Assembly (NCBI GenBank): GCA_046349975.1
Contig: JAXMBH010000005.1
Location: forward strand, 124,001 to 188,000
Reading direction: 5' to 3'
DNA: 64,000 nucleotides
Origin: JABDGM01 sp046349975
GTDB lineage: Bacteria; Planctomycetota; Planctomycetia; Pirellulales; Lacipirellulaceae
Shown one piece after another: positions 51,570 to 61,352 of the stretch (position 1 is its first letter; every line of letters starts with the position of its first letter). Below the pieces are notes generated by a model. The model worked only from the letters and a program-made list of their open reading frames with translations, was not told where the DNA came from and ran no database searches. A program made the translations under genes and the position numbers.

Positions 51570-52835
51570 TCATTCCTGCCAGAACAGCGATTCCTTCGGC
51601 CCCCGATAAACCAATGCCATGTCCGGCGTATTGACAGGCTTGTACTCCTGAAAAATCGAATCCACCGCGGCGAGTGTCATGCCGCTGGTCAGCAGTGTCC
51701 GCTCAATAGGGTAGGGGGCCCGGTTTTCGAGAACCATGTTCTCGATGTGCCGCACCAGCGGATGAAAGAAATCGGCCGTCGTCGCGCTATGTCCCGGCAT
51801 CGGCAGATACATCTGACACGACACGACCTCGCCGTTGTCGCGGCGCAGCCCGGCGTAGTTGAAATCACGAATCGGCGCCATAAACAGACTCGTGCGAAAG
51901 CCGTCGCGATGCTCGATGAAGTAGGCGTACGTATCCGGCAGCACGCGGCGAGCCCACTCGACGCTGATCGCGTCTTCTACATACCCTTCCTTCACGGGCA
52001 AGGTGTGGCTGCGCGTAAGCGCCGCAACGAGCAGCGCGCGTGCCATCGCGATCCCTCGCAGTGGCCAGATACTCCCACATCGGCTCGCCCTTGAGCGCGT
52101 GCACACTGCGAATGCCCACCTCGCCGCCCTGGCGGCGTTCCGACATGCATTGGGCCGTCTCCAAGCCGTGGAAGTCGTAACTATCGACGCCGCCGTAGCC
52201 CACGCACACGCTTTCCACGAGCGGCGCATCGAACGGCATATCGATCGCCGGCAGCCGCCACGTCACGGGTAGCGATGACCCGGCGAGAAAAGGAAAGCCC
52301 AGCCGCTTGGAGTCGGCCACCATTTCCTGGCATCGCGGCCAGGTTGTCGACAAATGCTTGTCGTTAAACACCGGCACGCTGCGACCGCTCGACTCAAACA
52401 CCTTCACCACTTCCTTAAACCACTCATACCGTGGGTAGAGGTGCTGACCCTTCTCATTCGTGGGGTAGTCACCGTGTTCGCCGATGATCACGACACCATC
52501 GACCGCCAGTTTGCTGCCGCCGAGCGTCAATGCTTCAGGGATTGATGCACAGAGCTCAAGTTGTGCCGCTTCACTCGCCCGCGGGCCAAATCGCCCTCGG
52601 GAAATTGATCGATGAATACCGACGCAACCTCCACCCGCGGCGGCTGCCAGGCCCCATGCCAGCCGTAGCCCAGCGTGAGCCGATCGAGAAAGTGCTGAGC
52701 ATGCGAGTGTTCGCGCACCTCGGTGCCCAGAAACGCAATCTTCTTGCGAGCCGGTTCGGCGGCGCGGCCACTTCGTGCGAGCGTTCCCAATGCGATGGCC
52801 GATGTGCCGGCGAGAAATGTGCGGCGTGTGAACAT
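51570..52835 (-). pseudogene. Tat-exported protein of a conserved family, broken by two frameshifts
   Basis: The gene starts at ATG 52833-52835 with a Tat signal (MFTRRTFLAGTSAIALG) and continues with KIAFLGTEVREHSHAQHFLD. At about 52575-52588 the frame must move by one missing base to reach LELCASIPEALTLGGSKLAV, and VDGVVIIGEHGDYPTNEKGQ follows. At about 52030-52050 a second shift, best explained as loss of one CG from a CG run, returns to the first frame (ALLVAALTRSHTLPVKEG) to the end (MALVYRGPKESLFWQE). Put together it is a full-length member of a widespread uncharacterised family. The two shifts compensate, so only the middle 180 residues are out of frame. Decay or assembly error are both possible. 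Confidence 0.8.
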
Positions 52836-53105
52836 TGCAATCCTCTCGGAACGAAGCGCACTTCCAGTGCGAACTTGATTCAGAGCAGTTGAATTGGCCG
52901 ATCAGCATAGCAGGCGACCGGATACGGCCATACTGTAACAACCCGGCGGGCAAACTGCACGCATTTTCTGCACTCGCAGCAGCATAAAGAACACGCCAAA
53001 TTGCGGGTGAGCCTGCGCCATTCGGCCGGGTTTGCACAAAACTCGGCAACTGCGGTAACCTAAAGGCACCCGAACGGCGCCCTCTCTTGGTGGAAGGAGA
53101 AAGTC

Positions 53106-53312
53106 ATGACCTGCGTTCACTTGCAACAGCTCTACAAACTTTGCCGCGAATACGACTTGCGGGTCGGCGGCTCGGACCTCATCCGCGTCGTGTGCCACCA
53201 ATGCGGCGTGCAAGAAGTCTGCCCGTCGACGATGATCGACGAAGCCGAAGACGACGCAACGCCAGGCGAAGAGACCGCCAGCAGTGCAGCAAGCGATCCC
53301 GCCAAGAAGTAG
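53106..53312 (+). CDS. Small Cys-containing protein conserved in planctomycetes
   Basis: 68 residues with a strong AAGGAG ribosome site. The N-terminal half, MTCVHLQQLYKLCREYDLRV, leads to LIRVVCHQCGVQEVCPSTMI, where CxxC-x5-C forms a possible zinc ribbon with one of the N-terminal cysteines or His. The tail is acidic and Ser/Ala-rich. I recall very similar small proteins in other planctomycetes; function unknown. It stands alone between the broken Tat gene and the dehydrogenase. Confidence 0.75.
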   Translation: MTCVHLQQLYKLCREYDLRVGGSDLIRVVCHQCGVQEVCPSTMIDEAEDDATPGEETASSAASDPAKK

Positions 53313-53369
53313 ACGTTCGTCCCGATTCGATCCCGCCGCTTGAGCAACAAGAGCCGGAAACTCGCGGCC

Positions 53370-54331
53370 CTACCCATTCACAACGTTGATTGGCCTGCCG
53401 ACCAGGAACGCTGCCACGTTTTCGGCAGTTGCCCTCATGAGGCGCTCCCGTGCCGCCAGCGCCGACCACGCAATGTGCGGCGTGATCAAGCAATTTGGGG
53501 CGGTGAGCAGGGGGTTATCTGGCTGAATCGGCTCGTGCGACGCCACGTCGACTGCCGCGCCGGCAATCACGCGCTCCTGCAGCGCAGCCGCCAAATCTTT
53601 CTCGTTAATTAAGCCCCCGCGTGACGTATTCACGAGGAAAGCCGATCGCCGCATCCGCTTGATCCGTTCGGCATTTACTAGTTGCTGCGTTTCGGGCGTA
53701 AGCGGGCAGTGCAAGCTCACAACATCCGCGGTTGCGAACAGCTCATCCGTGGAGAGCCACTTCACGCTTGGTTCTGCCGGCGGCTTGCTGCCCAACCGAC
53801 CGCTGGCAAGCACCCGCATGCCGAATGCCGCGCCAATTTCACCGACTTGCCGCGCAATGCGACCGTAACCGACCAGCCCGAGTTTTTTGCCAGCGAGTTC
53901 GACCTGCGGCGTGAGCCAATAACAAAAATCCGGCGATTTCGTCCAATCGCCCGCTTTCACGCTCTCTGAATGCAGCCCCACGCGATGGCACAATTCCAGA
54001 ATGAGCGCCCAGGTGAATTGGGCGACCGTTCGCGTGCCATACTCAGGCACGTTCGACACCGGAATGCCGTGTTTGCGGGCTGCTGCAACATCAACGATGT
54101 TGTATCCCGTTGCCGTCACCGCGATGAACTTCAAGTTCGGTAGCTGCTCGATCGTCGCGGCCGAGTACGGGCATTTGTTGGTAATGATGATGTCGGCCTC
54201 GTGCGACAGCTGGATGATTGCGTCCTGCGGGCCCGCTCGTGGACAACGAGCGTCCCCAACTTTTCCAGTGGCGCCCAGGCGTTGTCACCGGGACTCAACG
54301 TGTAGCCATCGATCGCAACGATCCTGGTCAC
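53370..54331 (-). pseudogene. D-2-hydroxyacid dehydrogenase, frameshifted near the N-terminus
   Basis: The main frame 54134-53370 covers FIAVTATGYNIVDVAAARKH, the NAD-binding GLVGYGRIARQVGEIGAAFG, the catalytic Arg (LVNTSRGGLIN), Glu (VASHEPIQPDNPLL) and His (PHIAW) of D-2-hydroxyacid dehydrogenases, and ends with a normal C-terminus. The first 35-40 residues (TRIVAIDGYTLSPGDNAWAP from GTG 54329-54331) are in another frame. One missing base at about 54229-54237, in a GGGCCC-rich stretch, joins them through the sequence DAIIQLSHEADIIITNKCPY. With the base restored the protein is about 320 residues, the normal size. It would reduce or oxidise a 2-hydroxyacid such as glycerate. Confidence 0.83.
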
Positions 54332-54537
54332 CGAATTCGCTCGCAGCAGGCCGAAGGAGAACCGCATCCGCACGCCAATTCTGCCACGCGCGCCCGCCGC
54401 TGGATAGGGCGCAATCGTGATAGGCACAATCCGCCGTGGCGTTGCCACGCTGCAGCCAAACGTTACGATCTCCGAAACTCCAGCGACAGCACGGGGGCTT
54501 GCGCGCTACGTAATTGGCCGCCCGAAGCCGCGAGCCC

Positions 54538-55353
54538 TTACCAAGCTTCTCGCCGGCCCTTGCGCCCGCGGTTCGGCCGCACAAAATGATGGGTATGCTT
54601 GAGTGCGATGATGCCCAACAGCGGCAACGACGCCGCCGAAGCGCTGCCTTTCACCTTGAACCGCAGATCATTCGACATCCGCAGCGCATCAAACATCGTC
54701 GCTGCTGACGGCTTGTTTGCTTTAGAAAGTGTCGAAAGATAAGTGCCGCTCGACCCAATCGTACCCACGCGATGCGAATCACTGCCCACGGTAAACCGCT
54801 TGCCGCATGTCGCCGCATACTCTGTGGCTTTACGGTTCGCCTCCCGAGGCACGCCGCCGTTGTGCAACTCGATCGCGTCGACGGCTTCCATAAGGGCCTT
54901 CACAAACGGGCTGCCGTATCGCCCGTGCTGATAGTCGAGCGACTTCCGCCCCAAGGCGAACGGATGTGCGAGCGACACGTACGCGTTCATCTCCTTTGCC
55001 GCCCGCAAACAATCGCTCGTGCGAATCCACGATCGCACCATGAACCGGCTCCGCAAATTCGGCTCGATCGCGCCGACATAAAACTCTTCCAGGAGTTCGG
55101 CGTCGGGAAAATACACAAGCAGATCGATTCCCTCCTGCGTGCCGACTTCGATGCCCGGGATGACAGGCGCCCGCTCACGCTCAAACATGCTGGTCGAGCC
55201 GCGAATCTCGTTATGATCGGTCACGGCCACACCCAATCCATGCCGGCAGCAAAATCGCTCGATCCGCGGGATCCCCGCCAGACCGTCGGAATAATGCGAG
55301 TGGATGTGGGTATCAACAAGCAGGTCCATCTGCTCGTCCGGCACGGCATGCAT
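54538..55353 (-). CDS. PHP-domain phosphoesterase
   Basis: 271 residues. LLVDTHIHSHYSDGLAGI with HIH, followed by VAVTDHNEIRGS, EVGTQEGIDLLVYF, AYVSLAHPFALG and TVGSDSHRVGTIG, gives the four His/Asp motifs of the PHP metal site. PHP enzymes hydrolyse phosphoesters such as nucleotides or histidinol phosphate. This stand-alone type often acts on nucleoside 3',5'-bisphosphates or oligonucleotides, but the substrate is not certain. Starts at 55353 (MHAVPDEQ) and 55329 (MDLLVDTHIH) are both possible. It diverges from the dihydropyrimidinase gene. Its end carries a basic tail (RPNRGRKGRREAW). Confidence 0.85.
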   Translation of the reverse strand: MHAVPDEQMDLLVDTHIHSHYSDGLAGIPRIERFCCRHGLGVAVTDHNEIRGSTSMFERERAPVIPGIEVGTQEGIDLLVYFPDAELLEEFYVGAIEPNLRSRFMVRSWIRTSDCLRAAKEMNAYVSLAHPFALGRKSLDYQHGRYGSPFVKALMEAVDAIELHNGGVPREANRKATEYAATCGKRFTVGSDSHRVGTIGSSGTYLSTLSKANKPSAATMFDALRMSNDLRFKVKGSASAASLPLLGIIALKHTHHFVRPNRGRKGRREAW

Positions 55354-55654
55354 TCTGTCACCAATTGTTGAGTTACCGAAGCGGGTGAGCCGCCAGACGT
55401 AAGTCGGCGAAGTTCGCGGTGTCAAATCCAGCTCTCTGCATCGCGACTCCAACGCTAGGAATGCTATGGCCCCACCGCCGGCCCGACAAGCAGCCACTTA
55501 TTTCCAGGCAATAAATCGCCCTCAAAACCCCGCCCCAGCCGCCGCTTCCCGCGAAATCGGCACGATGGAACGCCGCGACATCCTGCGGTATAACCGATCT
55601 TTCCCCACAGGCGCCGCCTGCACGCCGCGTTCGTGAAGTCGTTGAGGGTCCTGC
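55354..55654. other. Divergent spacer between the PHP and dihydropyrimidinase genes
   Basis: 301 bases. No repeat, hairpin or credible gene was recognised. It must contain promoters in both directions. Confidence 0.3.
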
Positions 55655-57036
55655 ATGTCGCTGCTCATCAAGAACGGTCAAATTATTACCGCTTCCGACC
55701 AATATGTCGCCGATATTCTTTGCGACGGCGAAACCATCACCGCGATGGGCCGCAACCTCACTGCCCCAGCCGGCGCTGAGGTCATCGATGCGACTGGCAA
55801 GTACGTGTTCCCGGGCTTCATCGATCCGCACGTCCATATCTATCTGCCCTTCATGGGCACATTCTCGAAAGACGATTACGATTCCGGCAGCCGGGCCGCC
55901 ATCGTCGGCGGCACCACCACACTCATCGAAATGTGCTGCCCCAGCCGCCAGGAAGAACCGCTCGATGGCTTCAACCTCTGGCTCTCCAAGGCGGAAGGAG
56001 TCTCGGCCTGCGACTTCAGCTTCCACATGACCGTGGCACGGATGGATGAGGCGGCCGAGGAGCAGCTTCGCCAAATCGTGAAACGCGGCATCGCTTCCTT
56101 CAAGATCTTCCTCGCCTACAAAGGCGCGTTCGGCATCGATGACAATGAGCTCTACCGCACTCTGCGATTGGCGAAAGAACTCGGCGTCATCGTTACTGCC
56201 CACTGTGAGAATGCAGAACTTGTCAGCGAGATGCAGAATGCCTCGTCGCCGACGGCAAGACCGGCCCCGAGTGGCATGAACCATCGCGACCCGTGCGAGT
56301 CGAGGCCGAAGGCGTTCACCACCTCATGACGTTCGCCGAAATGACCGGCGCGCATGTTTATGTAGTGCATACCAGCAATAGCGAGGCCATTTGGGCCGCA
56401 GCGGCCGCCCGCCAACGCGGCGTGCACGTGTGGATCGAGACCGTCGCCCCGTACCTCGTGCTCGATGAAACGTATGCCCAAAAACCGCGGTTCGAAGGCG
56501 CCAAATACGTGATGTCGCCTCCGCTGCGGGCGAAACACCATCAAGATGCCATTTGGAACGCGCTCGCCTCGCGCGTGGTCAGCACCATCGCCACCGACCA
56601 CGCTCCCTTCGATTTCAATGGTCAGAAGGAAATGGGCCGCGACGACTTCACCAAGATCCCGAACGGCATTCCCAGCGTCGAAGACCGCGTGAACCTGGTA
56701 TATACCTACGGGGTCAAACGCGGCCGCATCGACCTCCACACGTTCGTCGACGCCTGCAGCACGCAAGCCGCCAAGCTCTTCGGCCTTTTCCCGCGCAAGG
56801 GCACTATCGCCCTGGGTAGCGACGCCGACCTGGTGGTCTACGACCCCAAATACCGCGGAAAAATCACTCAGAAAGCCCAGGTCATGAACGTCGATTACAG
56901 CGCGTTCGAAGGCTGGGACCTCGAAGGCCGGCCATCGCTCGTCACGGTCCGCGGCACCGTCATGGCGCGCGACGGCAAGTTCGTTGGCAAGCTTGGCCAT
57001 GGCAAACTGCTCCAACGCGAGCCGACGCATTTCTAA
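55655..57036 (+). pseudogene. Dihydropyrimidinase/hydantoinase, frameshifted in the middle
   Basis: The N-terminal half, from ATG 55655, has LLIKNGQIITASDQYVADIL, DATGKYVFPGFIDPHVHIYL (metal H-x-H), and ASFKIFLAYKGAFGIDDNEL, with the Lys that is carboxylated in this family. Then comes VIVTAHCENAELV. Near 56234-56240 one A appears lost from an A-run; restoring it gives EMQ-K-CLVADGKTGPEWHEPSR and the second half (MTFAEMTGAHVYVVHTSN, TIATDHAPF with the metal Asp). The joined protein is about 460 residues, the usual size. It opens the dihydropyrimidine ring, the second step of reductive uracil/thymine breakdown. The neighbours preA, aminotransferase and NCS1 permease agree. Confidence 0.87.
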
Positions 57037-57449
57037 CATATTTTCGCTGCACGCGCCGGGTAAACGCCCGACTTCTCCCATGCGTCCGTTAGCACAGCGG
57101 CGTCTTCCAAGCGTGCCCACGCACGGCCAGCACTGATATTTTGTTGATGGGGCGGCCGACGACGGGGCGGCCGTTTTGTCGCGATTCATTTTTGGCCGAC
57201 CTAGCTGCGCGTCGTCCGCCGCGGGGCACAGTGCCCTATAACCCTCGTAGTGATGTAGCAAACACCGCCAATATATGTCTAGGAATTCGCATCCTGTGGC
57301 ATCTTCTCGACCATTACACAAGTCAGCGCGTCGCGGCACACCGATTGCTTTATACGCTCCTCGTGAGTCGCGGTGGCAAACTGAAGGCCGCGTCTCATGC
57401 GATTATCGCCACGCACATCGGCGACGACTCGTACGTTGGAGCAAGAGAG
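57037..57449. other. Spacer after the dihydropyrimidinase gene
   Basis: 413 bases. It contains a short terminator-like unit at 57153-57177 (CGGCCG, 9-nt loop, CGGCCG, TTTT), which also reads as a direct repeat. The rest shows open frames but no domain. Confidence 0.35.
57153..57177 (+). terminator. Weak terminator-like hairpin
   Basis: CGGCCG at 57153-57158 and 57168-57173 pair around a 9-nt loop and are followed by TTTT. The stem is only 6 bp, so this is a tentative terminator for the dihydropyrimidinase transcript. Confidence 0.3.
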
Positions 57450-58126
57450 ATGAAGATCACCGTACTTACCACCCTCGGGCTGGCACTGCTGGGCTTGGCC
57501 GCGGCTGGGTGCACGGAAGGTACGACGCGCAAGGACGTGGCGAGCGCTCAGCAAAAACTCGATCAAGCCAACAAGATACGGCCGATGCCGTCCATGATGC
57601 AAAGAATGATATCGCCGACGTCCAACGCGATGCTCGCGAACACATGGTCAACAAACCAGTCATCCCGGATAATTCGGCCAGCGTCGATGCGAATGGTAAT
57701 TACGTCCATAACAACAATCCAAACGCGGTTGATGCGCAGCGCGACATCGCCGCCGCACAACAGAAAGCGAACGAAAAAATCGCTGACGCTAAGGACAAAG
57801 AACGCTCTGCGGCGGCCGACTTGAAGACCACGGAGCAAGAATTCCAGGCCACGCAGGAGCGCGATAGCTTTATCAAGGAATCCGAGATGCGCTTGGCCGA
57901 CTACGACAAGCGCATCGATGACCTCAACGCGCAGGCTGCAAACGCCACCGCCGCCGACAAGGACGCGATCAACCGTCAGGTCGACAGCGTAAAGAGCGCC
58001 CGTGACCGCGCGAAGGACGCCTTAGACGAAGTGAAAAAGGCCGACCTGGCCAGCTGGAAGAATCATCAGGACCATGTCCGCACGGCGTTCCAGGAGCTCG
58101 ACAATAGCGCGAAGAGCGTGCGGTAG
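57450..58126 (+). pseudogene. Coiled-coil lipoprotein, frameshifted near the N-terminus
   Basis: ATG 57450 begins a signal sequence (MKITVLTTLGLALLGLAAAG) ending in the lipobox AAGC, then TEGTTRKDVASAQQKLDQAN. At 57571-57576 one A seems missing (AAGA for AAAGA). Restoring it leads to DTADAVHDAKNDIADVQRDA in the frame that stays open to 58126. The joined protein is about 225 residues, mostly Ala/Asp/Lys-rich helices with heptad spacing, the last part being RLADYDKRIDDLNAQAANAT. It is probably an outer-membrane or periplasmic structural lipoprotein. It is followed by a strong terminator. Confidence 0.7.
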
Positions 58127-58161
58127 CACTACGCTGTGGAAAAAGTTCAGCCGGATTGCTG

Positions 58162-58195
58162 GGCCGCCAGAAACCACATCTGGCGGCCATTTTTT
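58162..58195 (+). terminator. Rho-independent terminator after the coiled-coil lipoprotein
   Basis: GGCCGCCAG (58162-58170) and CTGGCGGCC (58180-58188) form a perfect 9-bp stem with a 9-nt loop, followed by ATTTTTT. It lies 36 bases past the lipoprotein stop. Confidence 0.85.
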
Positions 58196-58236
58196 GCGCG
58201 GCTTAAAGATGTACCCGGCTACCTTGATCGTCGACC

Positions 58237-58260
58237 GTCAGCCCCGGCTCTGCCACGGGT
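58237..58260. repeat. Degenerate single arm of the GTCAGCCCCCGGCTCTGCC repeat
   Basis: GTCAGCCCCGGCTCTGCC followed by ACGGGT resembles one arm of the perfect inverted repeat at 8223-8297, with one deleted C and one changed base. No second arm was found nearby. Confidence 0.5.
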
Positions 58261-58335
58261 TAGCGAATCGATTCTCACGCCCGCATCCCCAGCGAAGCCA
58301 GGCCTGAATGAGAGAACAGAAGCCGCACGGGACCA

Positions 58336-59466
58336 TCATCCCCGCGACAGCGCATCGGTTTGCTTTACAAAGTCGTCCCCCTTCCACTCCTCATCCGACT
58401 TGATCATCTTCTGCCGATCGTGCTCAGCCTTTTTGGCCTCCCTGGCCTCCTGCTGCCGCCGCACCAAGTCGGCATGAGTGGTGAAGTACTGCAGACTGTG
58501 CCCTTTGAAGTCGTCGAGCCGCTCGAACTTGTGCTTTTCCATGAAGGCGAGCAAGTCGCGCTGCATATCTTTCACAATCGCGTAGCCCGATTTCATCACG
58601 CCCGTGCAAACCTGCACCGTATCGCAACCGAGCAGAATGAACTGGGCCGCATCGCCGCCCGTTTCGATGCCGCCGATGCCGCTGAGCGTGCGATCCGGGA
58701 ATTCTGCCCGGATCATCCGCGCAATTTCCATGCACATTCGTAGCGCGATCGGCATGACCGCCTGGCAAGAGTAACCGCCGGGCGTCGTGTAGCCTTCGAC
58801 CGACGGCTCCGGCCGCAACGTATCCAAATCCACACCCAGCACGCTGCGAATCGTGTTGATCGCCGCGATCCCTTGGCAGCCGGCCCGCAGCGCCGCCCGC
58901 GAGGGGTCCTCGATATGCGTCACATTCGGTGTCATCTTCGCCCACACGGGAATCTTGGCGACCTCCATGACCCAGCCGCACACTTCTTCGAGAATGTCCG
59001 GATTCTCTCCCATCGCCGCGCCCATCTTCCGCTCGGGCAGTCCGTGCGGGCACGACATATTCAGCTCGAAGGCATCGCATCCCGCGTCCTGGCAGCGCTC
59101 GACAATCTCGTGCCAGGCATCGCGGTTATACTCCTCCATGATCGATGCAATAAGAATCCCCTCGGGGAACTTATCCTTCACCTGCTTAAACTCGGCGATC
59201 CACGTATCGAAGCTACGATCGGAGATCAGCTCGATATTCTCCCAGCCGTAGATTTCGCCCGTCTCGCGGCTGCGTAGCCGAGCATACCGCGGCTGCACAT
59301 TCACGACTTTGCCGGCATCGAGGCTCACCGTCTTGCAGATGACGCCTCCCCAACCCTCCTCCAGTGCTCTGCAGATTACGTTCGCATTCGTCCCCGGCGG
59401 CCCCGAGCCAATCACGAACGGATTCGGAAACTTCAAACCGTTAACTATTGTGGCAAGGGCTGGCAT
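58336..59466 (-). CDS. preA: Dihydropyrimidine dehydrogenase, PreA-type subunit without ferredoxin domain
   Basis: 376 residues from ATG 59464-59466. This is a flavin TIM barrel of the dihydroorotate-dehydrogenase family: FPNPFVIGSGPPGTNANVIC, GWGGVICKTVS, AFELNMSCPHGLPERKMGAA (active-site Cys), KMTPNVTHIEDP, INTIRSVLGVD, and SGIGGIETGGDAAQFILLGC. It reduces uracil or thymine, the first step of the pathway served by the dihydropyrimidinase nearby. Usual PreA proteins end in two [4Fe-4S] CxxCxxC motifs; here the C-terminus is a charged helix (RRQQEAREAKKAEHDRQKMI) with no cysteine, so another electron path must be used. PreT is not in the window. A longer frame to 59532 is encoded by repeat DNA. 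Confidence 0.87.
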   Translation of the reverse strand: MPALATIVNGLKFPNPFVIGSGPPGTNANVICRALEEGWGGVICKTVSLDAGKVVNVQPRYARLRSRETGEIYGWENIELISDRSFDTWIAEFKQVKDKFPEGILIASIMEEYNRDAWHEIVERCQDAGCDAFELNMSCPHGLPERKMGAAMGENPDILEEVCGWVMEVAKIPVWAKMTPNVTHIEDPSRAALRAGCQGIAAINTIRSVLGVDLDTLRPEPSVEGYTTPGGYSCQAVMPIALRMCMEIARMIRAEFPDRTLSGIGGIETGGDAAQFILLGCDTVQVCTGVMKSGYAIVKDMQRDLLAFMEKHKFERLDDFKGHSLQYFTTHADLVRRQQEAREAKKAEHDRQKMIKSDEEWKGDDFVKQTDALSRG

Positions 59467-59506
59467 CGTAGATGTACCTAGGTAGTCGAGAATTGATAGC
59501 CTTAGT

Positions 59507-59970
59507 AACCACAAAGGACACAAAGAGCACAAAGGAATTCACAGAACGACTCGCTTTATTCCGCCGTCCTTGAGTGTAACCGTCCGAAAGTTCAACAATA
59601 GTCCCAATCTAACGTCCATCGATTTCAAGTACGAAAGCACGATCGCATCATGTATCGGTGCGAATTTGTCAACGCATTTAAGCTCTACAACGACACGGCG
59701 TTCGACTAGGAGGTCCAGCCGTTGGCCCTCGATGCATAAATCTTTAAATCGGACGACAATCGATAACTCCTCTTCGGATGAAAAACCTCGCAAAGCGAGT
59801 TCATAGCGCAAAGCTCGGCGGTACACACTTTCCAAATACCCAGGCCCAAGGATTCGGTGGACCTCAATTGCTGCGCCGATTACAGCATGAGCAATATGTT
59901 CATCTTCATCAGGAATAGGCGCGAACATAATTGGAAGGCGTTCTTCGTGTTCTTTGTGTCCTTCGTGGTT
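59507..59970. mobile_element. GxxExxY element: inverted repeats around a small nuclease-like gene
   Basis: Left arm 59507-59535 (AACCACAAAGGACACAAAGA, then GCACAAAGG) and right arm 59943-59970 (CTTCGTGTTCTTTGTGTCCT, then TCGTGGTT) are imperfect reverse complements. Between them is the GxxExxY gene. The right arm lies within the 5' end of that gene. The arms equal the inner arms of the empty element at 37670-37769. This looks like a mobile palindromic unit placed within the aminotransferase-preA operon. No transposase was seen. Confidence 0.6.
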
Positions 59971-59988
59971 CAAACTACTCTGTCGCAT
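59539..59988 (-). CDS. GxxExxY protein (PD-(D/E)XK-like)
   Basis: 149 residues. HAVIGAAIEVHRILGPGYLE is the GxxExxY motif (GAAIEVH, GPGYLESVY). LDLLVERRVVVELKCVDKFA has the Asp ... Glu-x-Lys pattern of PD-(D/E)XK nucleases, followed by QVLSYL-like AIVLSYLKSM and LGLLLNFRTVTLKDGGIKRV. The family has many copies in planctomycete genomes and no established role. The first 20 residues (SLNHEGHKEHEERLP) are translated from the repeat arm; ATG at 59926-59928 would give a protein starting MFAPIPDEDE, which is the conserved beginning. The frame starts 5 bases after the aminotransferase stop. Confidence 0.88.
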   Translation of the reverse strand: MRQSSLNHEGHKEHEERLPIMFAPIPDEDEHIAHAVIGAAIEVHRILGPGYLESVYRRALRYELALRGFSSEEELSIVVRFKDLCIEGQRLDLLVERRVVVELKCVDKFAPIHDAIVLSYLKSMDVRLGLLLNFRTVTLKDGGIKRVVL

Positions 59989-59993
59989 TTCTC

Positions 59994-61352
59994 TTAACGC
60001 CGCGCGATTTCCCCCAGCACCTCATCTAGCATCGCCACCAGGTAATCGGCATCGTCCTTCGTGATGCACATCGGCGGCTTGATGCGCAGCGTGTTGCCGA
60101 ACAACCCTCCCTTGCCGATGAGCACGCCGCGCTCTTTCATACGCTCCATCACCTCGGCCGCTTCCGTGTTCGCTGGCTCCTTTGATTGCCGATTCCTCAC
60201 CAGCTCGACGCCCAGCATCAGACCCATGCCGCGCACTTCGCCGATAAGCTCCTGCCGATCCATAAGATCGGTCAGTGAATCTTTGAGATGCGTGCCAACC
60301 TCTAGCGCGTTCTGCTGGATATTCTCCTCGTCGATCACCTCGAGTGTCGCGAGGCCTTGCGTCATGCTGATCGGGTTGCCGCCGAACGTGTTGAAGTGCA
60401 CGCGTTTCTTCATCACTTCGGAAATGCTCACCGTCGTGGTCATTGCGCCCAACGGAGCGCCGTTGCCGATGCCCTTCGCCATCGTGATCATATCGGGCAC
60501 GACGTCCCAATTCTGGTGGGCCCAATAGTGATGGCCCGTGCGGCCAAACCCGCCTTGCACCTCATCGGCAATGCAAATGCCGCCGTGCTGCCGCACGATG
60601 TCGTACACGATCTGGAAGAACTCCTTCGGCGGCGTCACCGTGCCGCCGACGCCCTGAATCGGCTCGCCGATAAAGCACGCGATCTCGCCGGAGGTTTCGT
60701 ATTGAATGACGTTCTTGATGTCGTGCGCGCACTTCACATTGCACGATGGATACTCCAGCCCCAGCGGGCAGCGGTAGCAGTACCCGGGCACCGTGTGGTG
60801 AATGTTTGTGCCATTATTGCTCTTGAATTTCCATGTGCCGTGCGCCGTAAGCGCCATCGGCACCGACGTGCCGCCGTGGTAGCCATTCCGCAGCGCCACC
60901 ACAGCATGATTGCCCGTGAACTCGCGAGCCGAAAGAATTGCGACCTCGTTCGCTTCGCTGCCACTATTGGTGAAGTACGACCGCGTCAGCCCCGGTGGCA
61001 TCTTCTCCGCCAGCTTCTCGGCAAATTGCGCCACTGCCGGATGCAAGTAAATCGTCGTCGTATGCTGCAACTTTCCGGTTTGCTCGCGAACCCGTTCCAC
61101 CACCTTGGGATGGCAGTGCCCCACGCTGATCGTTACGATGCCCGCGAAACAATCGAGATACTGCCTGCCAATTTCATCCCACACGTACTGCATGTGGCCT
61201 TCGACGATCATTAGCGGATCGCGATAGTATGTAATGATGCCTGGAGACAAGTACTGATGCCGCAGCGCGAGCACTTCTTCCTTTGACGGGCCGTCGTACG
61301 GTGCGGGCGAGTGATCGCAAATCGGCAACGAATATTTCAAATCGGTGGCCAC
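59994..61352 (-). CDS. Class-III aminotransferase (AGXT2/beta-alanine type)
   Basis: 452 residues. PLP-enzyme fold type I: YFTNSGSEANEVAILSAREF binds the cofactor phosphate, CIADEVQGGFGRTG has the conserved Asp, and MITMAKGIGNGAPLGAM carries the Schiff-base Lys293. Four cysteines (Cys192, Cys195, Cys204, Cys208 in YCYRCPLGLEYPSCNVKC) form a cluster seen in this bacterial subgroup. Related enzymes use alanine-glyoxylate or beta-alanine/3-aminoisobutyrate. In this setting the last is most likely, as these are the end products of reductive pyrimidine degradation. It precedes preA on the minus strand, with the GxxExxY element in between. Confidence 0.9.
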   Translation of the reverse strand: MATDLKYSLPICDHSPAPYDGPSKEEVLALRHQYLSPGIITYYRDPLMIVEGHMQYVWDEIGRQYLDCFAGIVTISVGHCHPKVVERVREQTGKLQHTTTIYLHPAVAQFAEKLAEKMPPGLTRSYFTNSGSEANEVAILSAREFTGNHAVVALRNGYHGGTSVPMALTAHGTWKFKSNNGTNIHHTVPGYCYRCPLGLEYPSCNVKCAHDIKNVIQYETSGEIACFIGEPIQGVGGTVTPPKEFFQIVYDIVRQHGGICIADEVQGGFGRTGHHYWAHQNWDVVPDMITMAKGIGNGAPLGAMTTTVSISEVMKKRVHFNTFGGNPISMTQGLATLEVIDEENIQQNALEVGTHLKDSLTDLMDRQELIGEVRGMGLMLGVELVRNRQSKEPANTEAAEVMERMKERGVLIGKGGLFGNTLRIKPPMCITKDDADYLVAMLDEVLGEIARR

